Assembly: GCF_947497025.1 (NCBI RefSeq)
Contig: NZ_CANMFC010000001.1
Span: 372,001-436,000, forward strand
Direction: 5' to 3'
DNA length: 64,000 bases
Source of the DNA: an uncultured Kushneria sp.
GTDB lineage: Bacteria; Pseudomonadota; Gammaproteobacteria; Pseudomonadales; Halomonadaceae
In this document: positions 39,203 to 49,033 of the stretch, one piece after another
Numbering within the stretch: position 1 is the first letter of the stretch
How the letters are laid out: every line of letters starts with the position of its first letter
Position numbers and translations under genes: made by a program
The notes under the pieces: generated by a model
Told to the model about the DNA's origin: nothing
What the model saw: only the letters and a program-made list of their open reading frames with translations
Databases searched by the model: none

Positions 39203-39216
39203 CAGTCTATAGACTG
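39203..39216. promoter_or_regulatory. 14-bp perfect palindrome overlapping TTGACA
   Basis: CAGTCTATAGACTG is a perfect palindrome whose left edge overlaps TTGACA (39199-39204). It lies in the divergent spacer between the OafA-type gene and the MFS gene, 128 bases before the MFS start. Candidate operator; the regulator is unknown. Confidence 0.4.
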
Positions 39217-39343
39217 GTTTCCGGCAGCTGCTCACCATGCCGAAAAGGTATTTTCTAAAAAAGAGAGGGTCATCCTGAACACGCTTTATCGACAGGCGTG
39301 AGGAGACCCTGCCTGACAACCGTTTTACAACCCGAGGTCATGC

Positions 39344-40684
39344 ATGGCTCGTCCACTTCTGACCCTGATACTGCCGCCGCTATTGGGGCTTTTCATTCTG
39401 GCCCTGGGCAACGGGTTTCTCTCCACGCTTGTGACGCTGCGGCTGGACAACGCCGGCGCTTCGGTGGAGACCATCGGCTGGGTCTCATCGGCCTACTATG
39501 TGGGGCTGGCGCTGGGGGCGGTGTTCAACGATCGTTTGCTGCTGCGTATCGGCCACATTCGGGCCTATGCCTGTTTCGCTTCACTGGTGGCCGCTGCGGC
39601 GCTTGCCCAGGCACTGTGGCTGGATGCCGGCTGGTGGTTCGCCATGCGTCTGGTGGGCGGCTGGGCCACGGTGGGGGTTTATCTGGTGATCGAAAGCTGG
39701 CTTTTAACCAGCAGCGATTCGGCGCGTCGCGGCCAGATACTGGCCTTTTACATGATCTCGCTCTACGCCGCGCTGGCGCTCGGCCAGCTGTTGCTGGGGC
39801 TTTTCGAGGCGCCCTTTGATGCCACACCTTATGTGTTGATCGGCATGCTGGCCACGCTGTCGGTGTTACCGCTGTGCATTATCCCACGCGTGTCGCCACT
39901 GATGGAGCAGGCCGTGCCGCTGCCGCCCTGGCGGCTGGTGCGGGTCACACCGACCGGGGTCATGGGCGTCTTTGGCTCGGGACTGATCGTGGCGGCGCTG
40001 TATTCGCTGCTGCCTCTTTATCTGCAGCAGACGGGGTTGTCGGTGGAGCGGCTGGGACAGTTCATGGCGGTGGTCATCGTTGGCGGTATGGCCCTGCAAT
40101 ACCCCATGGGGCGCTGGTCGGATCGCCATGACCGCCAGATTGTGCTGATCATTCTGGGCATGACGCTGATTGCATTATCGCTGGCGCTGCCTCTGGCGGC
40201 TGCCGTCAGCGAACTGGCGCTGGGCGTTGTGCTCTTTTTATTCGGGGGGATGGCGTTTTCACTGTATCCAGTGGCCATGAGTCACGCCGCCGACCGGGCG
40301 CCACCTCAGGCGCTGGTAGGCATGAGCCAGGGGCTTTTGCTGATCAATGCCGTGGGCTGCACGCTCAGCGCGCCCATTCTCACCGGGATCATGGGACACA
40401 CGGGCGGGAATGGTCTTTTCTATGGCTTTGCCATTATTTCGGCCCTCATGGCGCTTTTTTTCATGTGGCGACGCAGCGTCCGTCCGGCGCCTCAGCCGGT
40501 GGCGCCCTTTGCGGCGCATCCGGTGCAGTCGGTGGTCGGTGCCGAGCTTGATGTGACCGAGGAGATGGTGACTGGCGCCGAAATCCAGGCTGAAAAGGAT
40601 GAGGCCGAGGAGGCTGCGTATCAGGACAATGCGCGTTATGACAGGGACACTCACCCTGATGAAGCAACGCGCTCATCGTCGTGA
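39344..40684 (+). CDS. MFS transporter (YcaD-like)
   Basis: 446 residues: twelve TM helices (about 1-385) followed by an acidic Glu/Asp-rich cytosolic tail of 60 residues. Family marks: LVTLRLDNAGASVETIGWVS, YYVGLALGAVFNDRLLLRIGH, QYPMGRWSDRHDRQ. The YcaD/YfkF-like MFS subgroup has no known substrate. The start has GAGGTC upstream, and an adjacent ATG at 39340 is out of frame. Confidence 0.88.
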   Translation: MARPLLTLILPPLLGLFILALGNGFLSTLVTLRLDNAGASVETIGWVSSAYYVGLALGAVFNDRLLLRIGHIRAYACFASLVAAAALAQALWLDAGWWFAMRLVGGWATVGVYLVIESWLLTSSDSARRGQILAFYMISLYAALALGQLLLGLFEAPFDATPYVLIGMLATLSVLPLCIIPRVSPLMEQAVPLPPWRLVRVTPTGVMGVFGSGLIVAALYSLLPLYLQQTGLSVERLGQFMAVVIVGGMALQYPMGRWSDRHDRQIVLIILGMTLIALSLALPLAAAVSELALGVVLFLFGGMAFSLYPVAMSHAADRAPPQALVGMSQGLLLINAVGCTLSAPILTGIMGHTGGNGLFYGFAIISALMALFFMWRRSVRPAPQPVAPFAAHPVQSVVGAELDVTEEMVTGAEIQAEKDEAEEAAYQDNARYDRDTHPDEATRSSS

Positions 40685-40697
40685 GGGTCGGCATCGA

Positions 40698-42299
40698 TCA
40701 GATATCGAAGGTGATGTTTCGATCATGAAAACGCCAGGTATTACGGCCTTCACGCTTGGCCCGATACATCGCCTGATCGGCCAGCTGCACCAGGGCCTGT
40801 ACCTCACGGGTGTCACTGCCCAGCACTGCGATGCCAATGCTGACGCCCAGTCGTACCTGCTGGCCGCTTGACAGTATCAGCGGCTGATTGATGCTGTCGA
40901 TCAGCCGCTGTGCCATGCCGGCCAGGTCGTCCCGAGGTGTTCTGTGATCGAGCAGCAGCACGAATTCGTCACCGCCCAGGCGAGCGGGATAGTCATGCTG
41001 GCGTGATATGGCGCGCAACATGCCGGCAATCTGTTTGAGCACTTCATCGCCGGCATGATGGCCATAGACATCGTTGACCTGCTTGAAATGGTCGAAATCA
41101 AGCATCATCAGCGCATGCTGGTACTCCGGATGAAGACGCTGGTATCTGTCGATGACCCCGAGCCGGCGTTCGAAGCCCAATCGATTGCCGAGCCCGGTCA
41201 GGGGATCGGTCACGGCGAGCTTTTCGGCTGCCTCGGCGGCGCGACGACGCTCGGTAATATCGTGTGCCACGCCCTGTAGGCGTCCCTCTTCCAGACGACT
41301 GACCATGACATTGACCCAGCGTCTTCGATCACCTTCGCCCACGGCCATTTCCCATTCGCGGGTGCCGTCTCGTCGTGCCCGGCGCGTGGTGAGTTCCTGT
41401 AGCGTTGGTCCGCCTTCGCTGGCCAGTGTCGTAAAGGCGATCAGTGGCGCGTCGAGATCAAGTGCCCGGCCTTCCAGAAACAGACGACAGAAGGCCGGAT
41501 TGGCCGATAGCAGCTGACCCTGATCGTCCAGCTCAAAGATGCCGGCCTCGACATTATCAAATAGGGTGCGATAGCGCCGCTCCTCGATTTCACGCGCCAG
41601 GCGCTGTCGGCGCTCCTCGCTCAGGCTGCTGACCAGGCGGTCAATCATGGCGTTAACGCTGTGCACCAGGGTGCCGATCTCGTCCTTGTGGTGACCACCG
41701 GGGGGCGGGAGCTTCTGACCTGTTTCCGCCTCGAGGGCATGCAGTTTTTGCGAGATATCACTGATGGGGCGGGTCACAAAATAAAACACCACCAGAATGA
41801 CGCTCAGGCCGATGCCTGACAGCTGCAGCACCAGGGCAACGGACAAAAACCGCGTGGCGTTGTTGACCATGCTGTCGATCCAGTCCTGATCCGGTACCAG
41901 CATCAGCCTGCAGACTTGCCGCCCGGGTTCGAAAGGCGAGTTGATGGCCCGGGTAATCGGGGTGCCGCTGCTATGCTCATTGGCGTTTACATGGTCGGCC
42001 AGCGCGCTGCCATCGCCACGAATCAGTCGCGCTTCACGTACGATCCGATTGCTCAACAGTCCCTGAGTCACCTCGTCGGCCAGCTGGTGGTCTTCCAGAA
42101 AGCAGGCAATCTGGGCAGTGCGCTCGACCGTGGAAATCAGGCCTTCAAGGCGCGTCTGCTGGATCTTCTTTTCGGACTCGGCGCGCAGGTGCACGGCTGA
42201 CAACAAAAAGGCGATGCCCAGCACGCCCACGATGGCCACAATGCTGGCGGCAGCCCGCAGCGCCAGGCGACTGCGAAAAAGCCTCAGGATGTTTGTCAT
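40698..42299 (-). CDS. Membrane diguanylate cyclase: periplasmic sensor, HAMP, PAS, GGDEF
   Basis: 533 residues. TM1 at about 14-36, a periplasmic region of about 115 residues (CHASE8-like look: FLEDHQLADEVTQGLL), TM2 at about 152-175, HAMP to about 228, a PAS domain (240-365) and a GGDEF domain (375-533). The active-site sequence is intact (RLGGDEFVLLL) and an RxxD I-site (RQHD) lies five residues before it, so product inhibition is expected. Its ATG overlaps the stop of the upstream PstS-like gene (ATGA), so the two are translationally coupled. Confidence 0.93.
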   Translation of the reverse strand: MTNILRLFRSRLALRAAASIVAIVGVLGIAFLLSAVHLRAESEKKIQQTRLEGLISTVERTAQIACFLEDHQLADEVTQGLLSNRIVREARLIRGDGSALADHVNANEHSSGTPITRAINSPFEPGRQVCRLMLVPDQDWIDSMVNNATRFLSVALVLQLSGIGLSVILVVFYFVTRPISDISQKLHALEAETGQKLPPPGGHHKDEIGTLVHSVNAMIDRLVSSLSEERRQRLAREIEERRYRTLFDNVEAGIFELDDQGQLLSANPAFCRLFLEGRALDLDAPLIAFTTLASEGGPTLQELTTRRARRDGTREWEMAVGEGDRRRWVNVMVSRLEEGRLQGVAHDITERRRAAEAAEKLAVTDPLTGLGNRLGFERRLGVIDRYQRLHPEYQHALMMLDFDHFKQVNDVYGHHAGDEVLKQIAGMLRAISRQHDYPARLGGDEFVLLLDHRTPRDDLAGMAQRLIDSINQPLILSSGQQVRLGVSIGIAVLGSDTREVQALVQLADQAMYRAKREGRNTWRFHDRNITFDI

Positions 42300-42730
42300 G
42301 GTGATTCGCTGAGCGTCAGCAAAACGCGCATGTGAGGCGGCATGTGAGCGGCGTCTACATAGCCCAGCGCATTGTTGTTATGCGTCACGATATCAACGAG
42401 ATCCTTCAGCGTGTCAGTCTGCTGCGGAGGCGAGGCCCGCCCCGAGAAGACCAGTCTCGCCCAGTAGGAGTTGATTTCGGCCATGTCCTTTTGCACTAGC
42501 GCCCTGTAAAAGCGTGCCTTTAGGGGGGCCTGATCGATCGGCAGAGCCACACTGTCGTTGGGCAGTCGCCGGTAGCGGCCCATGAAAATATTGACCGCTT
42601 CGCTATGACTGATCTGGCGTACCGCACTGGCCTCGTTAATGACGATGACAATATCAGCTCGGGCCGTGGTGGTACTGATGATGAGCAGGACCATTGTGGT
42701 GACGCGTGCCAGATGCATGAACCGGGGCAT
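42296..42730 (-). CDS. Short periplasmic PstS-like protein
   Basis: 144 residues. Signal peptide MPRFMHLARVTTMVLLIIST then a mature domain of about 120 residues with ISHSEAVNIFMGRYRRLPNDS and a phosphate-binding-protein-like tail (NNNALGYVDAAHMP). It is about half the size of a normal PstS, as in stand-alone PBP-like proteins next to cyclases. AAGGAGA precedes the ATG. It lies between the outer-membrane barrel gene (10-base gap) and the cyclase (4-base overlap), suggesting a periplasmic ligand sensor for the cyclase. Confidence 0.82.
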   Translation of the reverse strand: MPRFMHLARVTTMVLLIISTTTARADIVIVINEASAVRQISHSEAVNIFMGRYRRLPNDSVALPIDQAPLKARFYRALVQKDMAEINSYWARLVFSGRASPPQQTDTLKDLVDIVTHNNNALGYVDAAHMPPHMRVLLTLSESP

Positions 42731-42740
42731 GGAAGTCTCC

Positions 42741-43905
42741 TTAAAAGATGAAATCCAGCCCGAGGCTGACAAGATTTGATTGATCGTCCTTCCAGTTGCC
42801 ATCGGTGCCGCGCCAAAGAAGTCCCGGCACTCGCGTGTGGATGCGGTCAAGCTGCACCTTGAGTGCCATGTTGGTAATAACGTCATATCGAACTCCCAGC
42901 GACCAGGTATGCTGACCGACATTGGAGCCGATCGGATCCTCACGGCTGTCATGTGTTCTCACGCCTGACAGCATGGCGTAGGGCGTCCAACGGGTCATGC
43001 GCCACGCCGCCGAGACGAATCCGGTATCCAGCCAGGTGTCGCCATCGGCCAGAATGTCGCGATTCCAGATCGCCTGCAGTTGCAGGGGGCCTGCGCTGTA
43101 GGCCGCGCCCAGCGAATAGATTTGCAGTTCATCAAAGCCGATCAGATAGTTGAGATAGTGATTGGCATCGACGCTATAAAGCTGGCCAATCAGATCCGCA
43201 TCAGTACCGCTGAAGCTGACCTCCGAGCGAACCCTGGTGTAGCCGGCGCGAAACCAACCGCCACGAACCGGTTTCATAGTTGAGGTGCCCGCCAAGCACA
43301 TGATGGGCATCGAAATCGGCCTCCAGCGCGTCCGTCATGAAAAAACGGCTGTCGGAGCTGCCGGCAAAAAATCGTGCCCAGATCAGGTCATCGCCAAGCG
43401 GTCGGGTAAAGGTGACATCGGCGCCATCGATATAGGTCAGCTGCAGCACGCCAAAATGATCCACCGGTGGGCGAATCCAGGGGTAGGCGTAGCCGATATA
43501 GCGCGACTCCGAGAGCAGATCGACATCCCAGCCCAGGCGGCCGGCACGAAGTTGAAGACCCGGGTCGGGTGCATAGCGTACAAAGGCCAGCATCAGCTCG
43601 GGACTGAAGTCGCCCGAGCTGTGATACTGGCTCATGCCCTGCACCACACCATCCAGCTCGTCGGTCAGGCGCAGACTGGCCTGTAGCCCCAGGCGGGTAT
43701 CGGCTCGAGCACTCCAGCCCTGTTCGGCGCCCTTTGGCTGGCCAACATCACGTACGAAGTCGGCCTCTTTCTGATCGTTGTGGATGAGCCCCAGCGTGCC
43801 GAAACCGCTTAGTGTCACCCGATCATCTACAAGGCGGGTCTGTGCTTGTACGCCAGCACTGCACGTCAACAGTAACGCTGTCAGCACAATGGGCAGGAAT
43901 TTCAT
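42741..43905 (-). pseudogene. Outer-membrane beta-barrel protein, frameshifted
   Basis: Starts at 43905 with a signal peptide (MKFLPIVLTALLLTCSAGVQ). Alternating strand-rich sequence follows (SLRLTDELDGVVQGM, RYAPDPGLQLRAGRLGWDVD). The frame changes near 43255-43265: after ETGSW the sequence continues in another frame as WFRAGYTRVRSEVSF and runs to 42741, ending in the C-terminal aromatic LGLDFIF expected of a barrel. Dropping one G from the GG after GTGGC restores a single frame of 387 residues. It may be a true frameshift or a sequencing error. First gene of the barrel/PstS-like/cyclase operon. Confidence 0.82.
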
Positions 43906-44086
43906 CGGAGCGGAATCTCACGGGGAAATGGGTCTGACAATCGCTCGGGCTCTGGCCTTTCGGATTGCAATTACCCCATGATGTCGGCCGCGCCGCGCAG
44001 GACTTTAATGAAGAGGGAGGCAAGGGCACGCCCCACGCCAGGCCTGCGGCGTGAACGGAAGCCATCGATCGATGAGTATCGGTGGC

Positions 44087-44812
44087 TCAGCGAGCGGGGT
44101 CGACCACGCCATTGACCGAGGCGTTGCGTCGAAACCAGCCCGCGATGCTGGCGCGTGGCAGTCGGGTGGGCAGCACCTCATGAGGCACGGACTCCGATAA
44201 AAAGCAGGCCAGCGTGCCGGCTTCAGGAAGTACCCGGACCATTTCCCGGATCGGGGCATCGGGGGCAGGCCCGTTCGGACCCTGCTGCTGGTTTTCAAAC
44301 AGCACCATCTCGCCACCGCCGTCAACGGGCCAGTCGCGATTAAGATAGGTCACTGTGGAGATCACCCGGTTGGCACGGCCCTGAAAACTGTCCACGTGAC
44401 GCTTGTAAAAGGCGCCCGGCGGGTAGCGGGCAAAATGGGCCTCGAACTCGAACAGACCGATAAAAAGCGCCCGGTTGATCTGCTCACGAAGTTCCTCCAG
44501 GCGCTGGAGATACACCTGCTGTGCCGGGCTTTCCCGATTCAGCCAGCGAATGGCGTCGCCACGAATGCTGGTGGCCAGCTGGTGCTCCTTGAGTCGACCG
44601 ATGCCGGCACTTGTCAGGGCATCATGAGCCTCAAGACGTTCAAGATCGGCCAGCAAGGCATCAATTAACAGCGGGGAAAAGAAATCGCGCTGATGACTGA
44701 ACCCCTGCTGGATCAAATCCTCGATGAGGGCATCGATACGCTCGGGAATCAGGGGAGAGGCTGCCAGCAGGGTGTGAACCTCGCGATCGAAATCATCGGT
44801 AACGGTGCTCAT
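44087..44812 (-). CDS. 2OG-Fe(II) oxygenase, prolyl 4-hydroxylase type
   Basis: 241 residues. The jelly-roll core carries Fe ligands His and Asp in YKRHVDSFQG and the distal His in SVPHEVLPT, followed by an Arg (TRLPRASIAGWF) that binds 2-oxoglutarate. Residues 1-75 are helical. Similar proteins are found near Nudix genes in gammaproteobacteria; the substrate is unknown. The start overlaps the upstream nudL-like stop by 4 bases (ATGA), so the pair is co-transcribed. Confidence 0.88.
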   Translation of the reverse strand: MSTVTDDFDREVHTLLAASPLIPERIDALIEDLIQQGFSHQRDFFSPLLIDALLADLERLEAHDALTSAGIGRLKEHQLATSIRGDAIRWLNRESPAQQVYLQRLEELREQINRALFIGLFEFEAHFARYPPGAFYKRHVDSFQGRANRVISTVTYLNRDWPVDGGGEMVLFENQQQGPNGPAPDAPIREMVRVLPEAGTLACFLSESVPHEVLPTRLPRASIAGWFRRNASVNGVVDPAR

Positions 44813-45438
44813 GACGGGCGCCTGCGTGAAGGTCGGGGCGGAAGATGGCGCAGTGTCGAGGTTTCAGGATAGCGATCAAGCCCGATATCCACATGAAAGG
44901 CCACGTTTAAAAGCTCGACGACCATCATCGCCGACAGCCCCCAGAGCGTGTGCTCGAAAATCGTGTAGCTGGGCACGTACCAGCAGGTCTCGTCATCGTG
45001 AATCACATCGGTGTGTTGACGCGGGTCGGTCATCAAGCGTGCCAGCTCGACTTCGAAAATGGTATCGATCTCGTCGGGATTGGGCGTAAAGCGCACATCA
45101 GGCTCGATCAGCCCCACAAAGGGCGTCACGATCATGCCGTTGGCCGAAAAACGATCGGAAAGCCGACCCAGCAGGCGAACCTTTCCGGGGGGCAGGCCGA
45201 TTTCCTCGAAGCTTTCACGCAGGGCGCAGGCCTGAAGATTGGCATCCTCGGGGTCAAGCTTGCCGCCGGGAAAGGCGACCTGACCGGCATGAGAGCTCAG
45301 GCGCGCATTACGCCGGGTCAGCAACAGGGTTGGGGCATCATGGTTGACGATCGGCATCAGCACGGCAGCGCGCGGGTAGCGGCCGTCGAGCTGCGCCGGC
45401 CGGTAGTCCTTGAGTCGATGTTGTGCCGTTAGCAGCAT
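44809..45438 (-). CDS. Nudix hydrolase, CoA pyrophosphatase (NudL-like)
   Basis: 209 residues. The Nudix box is AFPGGKLDPEDANLQACALR followed by ESFEEIGL, the extended form typical of NudL-type CoA pyrophosphatases, with the upstream LTRRNARLSSHAGQVAFPGG block of that subgroup. It hydrolyses CoA or acyl-CoA to 4'-phosphopantetheine species. The start is not marked by a good Shine-Dalgarno; GGAAAG lies 8 bases ahead. Confidence 0.85.
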   Translation of the reverse strand: MLLTAQHRLKDYRPAQLDGRYPRAAVLMPIVNHDAPTLLLTRRNARLSSHAGQVAFPGGKLDPEDANLQACALRESFEEIGLPPGKVRLLGRLSDRFSANGMIVTPFVGLIEPDVRFTPNPDEIDTIFEVELARLMTDPRQHTDVIHDDETCWYVPSYTIFEHTLWGLSAMMVVELLNVAFHVDIGLDRYPETSTLRHLPPRPSRRRPS

Positions 45439-45554
45439 AAGGACACTTTCCAGCAGAAAGACCAGTGTTTCATGGCAAAATCGCCAATCGACACGTGAGG
45501 TGATCAAACGTAGTGTAAAGCGTTCGGTCACGCGCCGTAAGCGACGAGGAACAC

Positions 45555-46130
45555 ATGAATTTTTGCAGCCATTGCGGCGCGCCGGTGCGCTTTGCCATTC
45601 CATCGGACGATGATCGTCCACGCTATCTGTGTGATAACTGCGGCACCATCCACTATCAGAATCCACGGATCGTGGCCGGCAGTCTACCCATTATTGATGA
45701 CCGGGTGTTGCTGTGCCGGCGCGCCATCGCCCCACGGAAAGGATTCTGGACCCTGCCTGCCGGGTTCATGGAAAACGGCGAGACCACCCCCGAAGCCGCC
45801 ATTCGTGAAACCCGTGAAGAGGCCTGTGCCGAGGTCGAACTGGGCGGGCTCTATACCATGGTCGATCTGCCTCACATCAATCAGGTCTACATGATCTATC
45901 TGGCCCGACTGCGTAACGACCTGACACCGGCTTTCTCTGCGGGGCCTGAAAGTCTTGAGGTGCGTCTTTTCCGGGAAGAGGACATCCCCTGGTCGGAACT
46001 GGCCTTCTCGACCATCACGAAAACCCTGGAATACTATTTCAGGGATCGAGCACGCCTTGAGCGCGAGGCTCTTGATGTTCAAACCCTGACACTTTATTCC
46101 CTGCACGCCGATGTGATTCGCCGCTGGTAG
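45555..46130 (+). CDS. Nudix hydrolase with N-terminal zinc ribbon
   Basis: 191 residues. The N-terminus has two CxxC pairs (CSHCG at 4-7, CDNCG near 26-29) forming a small zinc ribbon, then a Nudix box GFMENGETTPEAAIRETREE ACAEV with one Gly replaced by Ala. This layout resembles NudC-like and ADP-ribose/NADH pyrophosphatase relatives, but it is smaller. Divergent from the nudL-like gene (116-base gap). Substrate not assigned. Confidence 0.85.
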   Translation: MNFCSHCGAPVRFAIPSDDDRPRYLCDNCGTIHYQNPRIVAGSLPIIDDRVLLCRRAIAPRKGFWTLPAGFMENGETTPEAAIRETREEACAEVELGGLYTMVDLPHINQVYMIYLARLRNDLTPAFSAGPESLEVRLFREEDIPWSELAFSTITKTLEYYFRDRARLEREALDVQTLTLYSLHADVIRRW

Positions 46131-46136
46131 CCCGGC

Positions 46137-46159
46137 GGCGGGGCAGGTCATGCCCCGCC
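46137..46159 (+). other. Hairpin after Nudix gene
   Basis: Nine-bp GC-rich stem (46137-46145 with 46151-46159) with loop GGTCA just after the stop at 46130. No T-tract; terminator function uncertain. Confidence 0.4.
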
Positions 46160-46284
46160 TGCCCTGGCAGCCGGGGTCGCTCACTGCGTTTCGATATGGT
46201 GCTCGCTGGACGATCCACCGCTGGATAATGGCATAATTGCGGCTTTCCCCAGGGCCGGTTCGGCCGACAACGATATAGATCACG

Positions 46285-46650
46285 ATGCTCAAATGGATTT
46301 CAATCGCGCTGGTCGTCGCGCTGGCCGCGTTGCAGTATCAGCTCTGGCTGGGAGATGGCGGCCTTCTGGAGCACAGCCGGGTCAAGGCGCGCGCCGACGA
46401 GCTGCACGAGAGCAATCAGCTGCTGACCGACCGCAACGACCGTCTTGCCGCCGAGGTGGTGGATTTGAAAAACGGCCTTGATGCGATCGAGGAGCGCGGG
46501 CGCAACGACCTGGGCATGATCCGCGATGATGAGCAGTTTTTCTGGGTGCCCAGTGAAAAGGCCAGCCACAATCCCACGCCTGTGGCGCCGCCCGGAGCCG
46601 ATCAAAGCGCCGATGAAGCCCGCGACCAGTTTGCCGGACGGGAGCAATGA
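46285..46650 (+). CDS. ftsB: Cell division protein FtsB
   Basis: 121 residues. One N-terminal TM helix (WISIALVVALAALQYQLWLG), then a coiled coil (about 33-70) and a short periplasmic tail with RNDLGMIRDDEQFFWV, the FtsB signature. It bridges FtsL and FtsQ in the divisome. The tail after residue 95 is long and Pro/Ala-rich. ATGA overlap with ispD: one operon, as in E. coli. Confidence 0.95.
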   Translation: MLKWISIALVVALAALQYQLWLGDGGLLEHSRVKARADELHESNQLLTDRNDRLAAEVVDLKNGLDAIEERGRNDLGMIRDDEQFFWVPSEKASHNPTPVAPPGADQSADEARDQFAGREQ

Positions 46651-47390
46651 GTGCGCCCCAGTGGCTGATCGTGCCGGCCGCCGGGCGCGGTACGCGCATG
46701 CGTGCCGAGTGCCCCAAGCAATATCTGCTGCTCGATGACGCCACCGTACTGGCGTGTACGCTGGCGCGATTGCACGACGCCTTCCCCGAGGCCACCCTGC
46801 TGCTGTGTCTGGATGCCGAGGATCAGTGGTTTCATGAATCCATGGTGCCCTTCGCGCGCTGGCAGCGTCTGGACGGTGGCGATGAGCGGGCGGACTCGGT
46901 CCGCGCCGGTATCGACTGGCTTGCCGATCACGCCCATGTTAATGACTGGGTGCTGGTTCATGATGTGGCGCGCCCGTGTGTCACCGTGGCGGATCTGCAC
47001 CAACTGATGGACGCCATCCGACATGACCCGGTAGGTGGACTGCTGGCGGCGCCGGTCACCGACACCCTCAAGCGTCAGGATAGTGATCAGCGCGTCGAGG
47101 CGACCGTGCCGCGTCAGGGGCTCTGGCGTGCCCTGACACCACAGGGTTTTCGCTACGGCGTGCTGCGCGATGCCTTCATGACCGCCCTTGAGGCGCGCTT
47201 TCTGATGACCGATGAGGCTTCGGGCGTCGAGCAGCTGGGACATGCGCCCCTGCTGGTCACCGGGCGCAGCGACAATCTGAAAATCACCCATCCCGAAGAC
47301 CTGGCGCTGGCCGGGAAGATCCTGTCTGCCCAGCGGGCCAGCGTTCATTTATCCCTGTCCGACAAGGAGTCCGGCCATGAGCCTGTCTGA
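46647..47390 (+). CDS. ispD: 2-C-methyl-D-erythritol 4-phosphate cytidylyltransferase IspD
   Basis: 247 residues. Nucleotide-binding [10 protein letters not shown] at the start, [11 protein letters not shown], and the [13 protein letters not shown] segment. It makes CDP-ME in the MEP isoprenoid pathway. Overlaps ftsB by 4 bases and ispF by 14 bases. Confidence 0.97.
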   Translation: MSAPQWLIVPAAGRGTRMRAECPKQYLLLDDATVLACTLARLHDAFPEATLLLCLDAEDQWFHESMVPFARWQRLDGGDERADSVRAGIDWLADHAHVNDWVLVHDVARPCVTVADLHQLMDAIRHDPVGGLLAAPVTDTLKRQDSDQRVEATVPRQGLWRALTPQGFRYGVLRDAFMTALEARFLMTDEASGVEQLGHAPLLVTGRSDNLKITHPEDLALAGKILSAQRASVHLSLSDKESGHEPV

Positions 47391-47895
47391 TCCTTCCCTG
47401 CTCGCCCGGCTGCGTATCGGTCATGGCTTTGACGTCCATCGCTTTGGCGAGGGCGATCATTTGATGCTGGGCGGCGTGCGCGTCGATTTTGATTACGGTT
47501 TTGTGGCGCACTCCGATGGTGATGTGGTGCTGCATGCGTTAAGCGATGCCCTGCTTGGGGCCGCCGCGCTGGGCGATATCGGCCAGCATTTTCCCGATAC
47601 CGATGAACAGTGGCGCGGCGCCGACAGCCGCGCGCTGCTGCGTCACGTGGTGGCACTGGTCAACCGGAAGGGATTTGGGCTGATCAACGTCGATGTCACC
47701 ATTCTGGCGCAGGCCCCCAAAATGGCGCCGCACATTGGCGCCATGCGCGAAGTGATCGCCAACGATATCGCGCTTGAAATGTCGAGTGTCAACGTCAAGG
47801 CCACCACCACCGAAAAGCTTGGCTTTACCGGTCGCGGCGAGGGCATTGCCGTGGAAGCCGTGGCGCTTTTAATGCGTCATGACGAGGCATCATGA
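47377..47895 (+). CDS. ispF: 2-C-methyl-D-erythritol 2,4-cyclodiphosphate synthase IspF
   Basis: 172 residues. Metal-binding DVHRFGEG and [19 protein letters not shown], and the [18 protein letters not shown]-terminus. It forms the cyclodiphosphate of the MEP pathway. The N-terminus is 10 residues longer than in E. coli. Overlaps truD by 4 bases. Confidence 0.97.
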   Translation: MSLSDPSLLARLRIGHGFDVHRFGEGDHLMLGGVRVDFDYGFVAHSDGDVVLHALSDALLGAAALGDIGQHFPDTDEQWRGADSRALLRHVVALVNRKGFGLINVDVTILAQAPKMAPHIGAMREVIANDIALEMSSVNVKATTTEKLGFTGRGEGIAVEAVALLMRHDEAS

Positions 47896-48950
47896 CCCGA
47901 GACATGAGCGAGGCCCCGGTTTCACCGCTGCCCGACTGGGCCAGAAGTCTGGGCCAGCCGCCCCATTCAGGGCGATTTCGTGAATTTCCCGAAGCCTTTC
48001 AGGTCGAAGAACAGATGTCCTTTACGCCCGAAGGCGAAGGGGAGCATCTGTGGCTGCACTGTGAAAAGCGCAATCTGTCCACCGCGCAGTTGGTTCGACA
48101 CCTGTCGCACACGCTTGAAGTGGCCCCGCGCGATATTGGGGTCAGCGGTCTCAAGGATCACACCGCCCTGACGCGTCAGTGGATATCGGTTGCCCTGACA
48201 GGGCGGCCAACGCCCTCGGGGCTGGCCGAACAGGTCGAGATGGATGGAGTTCGGCTTCTGGATTTCGGTCGCCACCCGCGCAAGCTGCGCCGCGGCGTGC
48301 ATCGCGCCAATCGATTTGCCCTGTATGTGACCGGCGAGGCTGTTGCGGAAGGCTCGCTCGAGGCGCGCTGGCATGAACTGGTAGTACACGGTGTACCGAA
48401 CTACTTCGGGCCCCAGCGCTTTGGCCATCAGGGCAGCAATCTCACCCGTGCCCGAGCGCTGATGGCGCGTGGCTGGAAAAAGAAGCAGGATCGCGACGGG
48501 TTTCTGCTGTCGAGCGCGCGCAGTTTTTTGTTCAATCAGGTGCTGAGCGCGCGCATCGAACAGGGCAACTGGGCCAGCGGTCTGGCGGGTGATGTTTTCA
48601 ATCTGGAGGGCAGCGCCAGTCAATTTAACGGTGAAGCACTCGATGATGATCTGAGGTCACGACTGGCCGCGCTGGATATTCATCCTACCGGCCCGCTCTG
48701 GGGGCGTGGCGACAGCGGCGTCAGTGGTGAAGCTCTCGCCCTTGAGCGTGCCGTTGCCGAGCGCGAGTCATCGCTTGCCGAAGGTATCGAAAAGGCGGGC
48801 GCCGCCCCCATGCGACGGCCCTTGCGACTTTGTCTTCAATCGCCCGGGCTTGAGTATGAGGGTGAAGGGCTCTGGCTTCGTTTTTCGCTGGCGCGCGGCG
48901 GATTTGCCACGGCCGTGCTGCGTGAGCTCTTTGCGCACCCGGCCCTTTAG
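47892..48950 (+). CDS. truD: tRNA pseudouridine(13) synthase TruD
   Basis: 352 residues. Converts U13 of tRNA-Glu to pseudouridine. The catalytic Asp lies in [17 protein letters not shown], with the family motifs [15 protein letters not shown] and [19 protein letters not shown]. Fourth gene of the ftsB-ispD-ispF-truD block. surE starts 83 bases later, as in E. coli and Pseudomonas. Confidence 0.96.
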   Translation: MTRDMSEAPVSPLPDWARSLGQPPHSGRFREFPEAFQVEEQMSFTPEGEGEHLWLHCEKRNLSTAQLVRHLSHTLEVAPRDIGVSGLKDHTALTRQWISVALTGRPTPSGLAEQVEMDGVRLLDFGRHPRKLRRGVHRANRFALYVTGEAVAEGSLEARWHELVVHGVPNYFGPQRFGHQGSNLTRARALMARGWKKKQDRDGFLLSSARSFLFNQVLSARIEQGNWASGLAGDVFNLEGSASQFNGEALDDDLRSRLAALDIHPTGPLWGRGDSGVSGEALALERAVAERESSLAEGIEKAGAAPMRRPLRLCLQSPGLEYEGEGLWLRFSLARGGFATAVLRELFAHPAL

Positions 48951-49033
48951 GAAAGCGATGCCTTGAGCGGACAGACAGCCGTGTGCCCGGGTGGTCTTAT
49001 TCATTTTTGAACCGACATGAACAGGGAAGTCCA

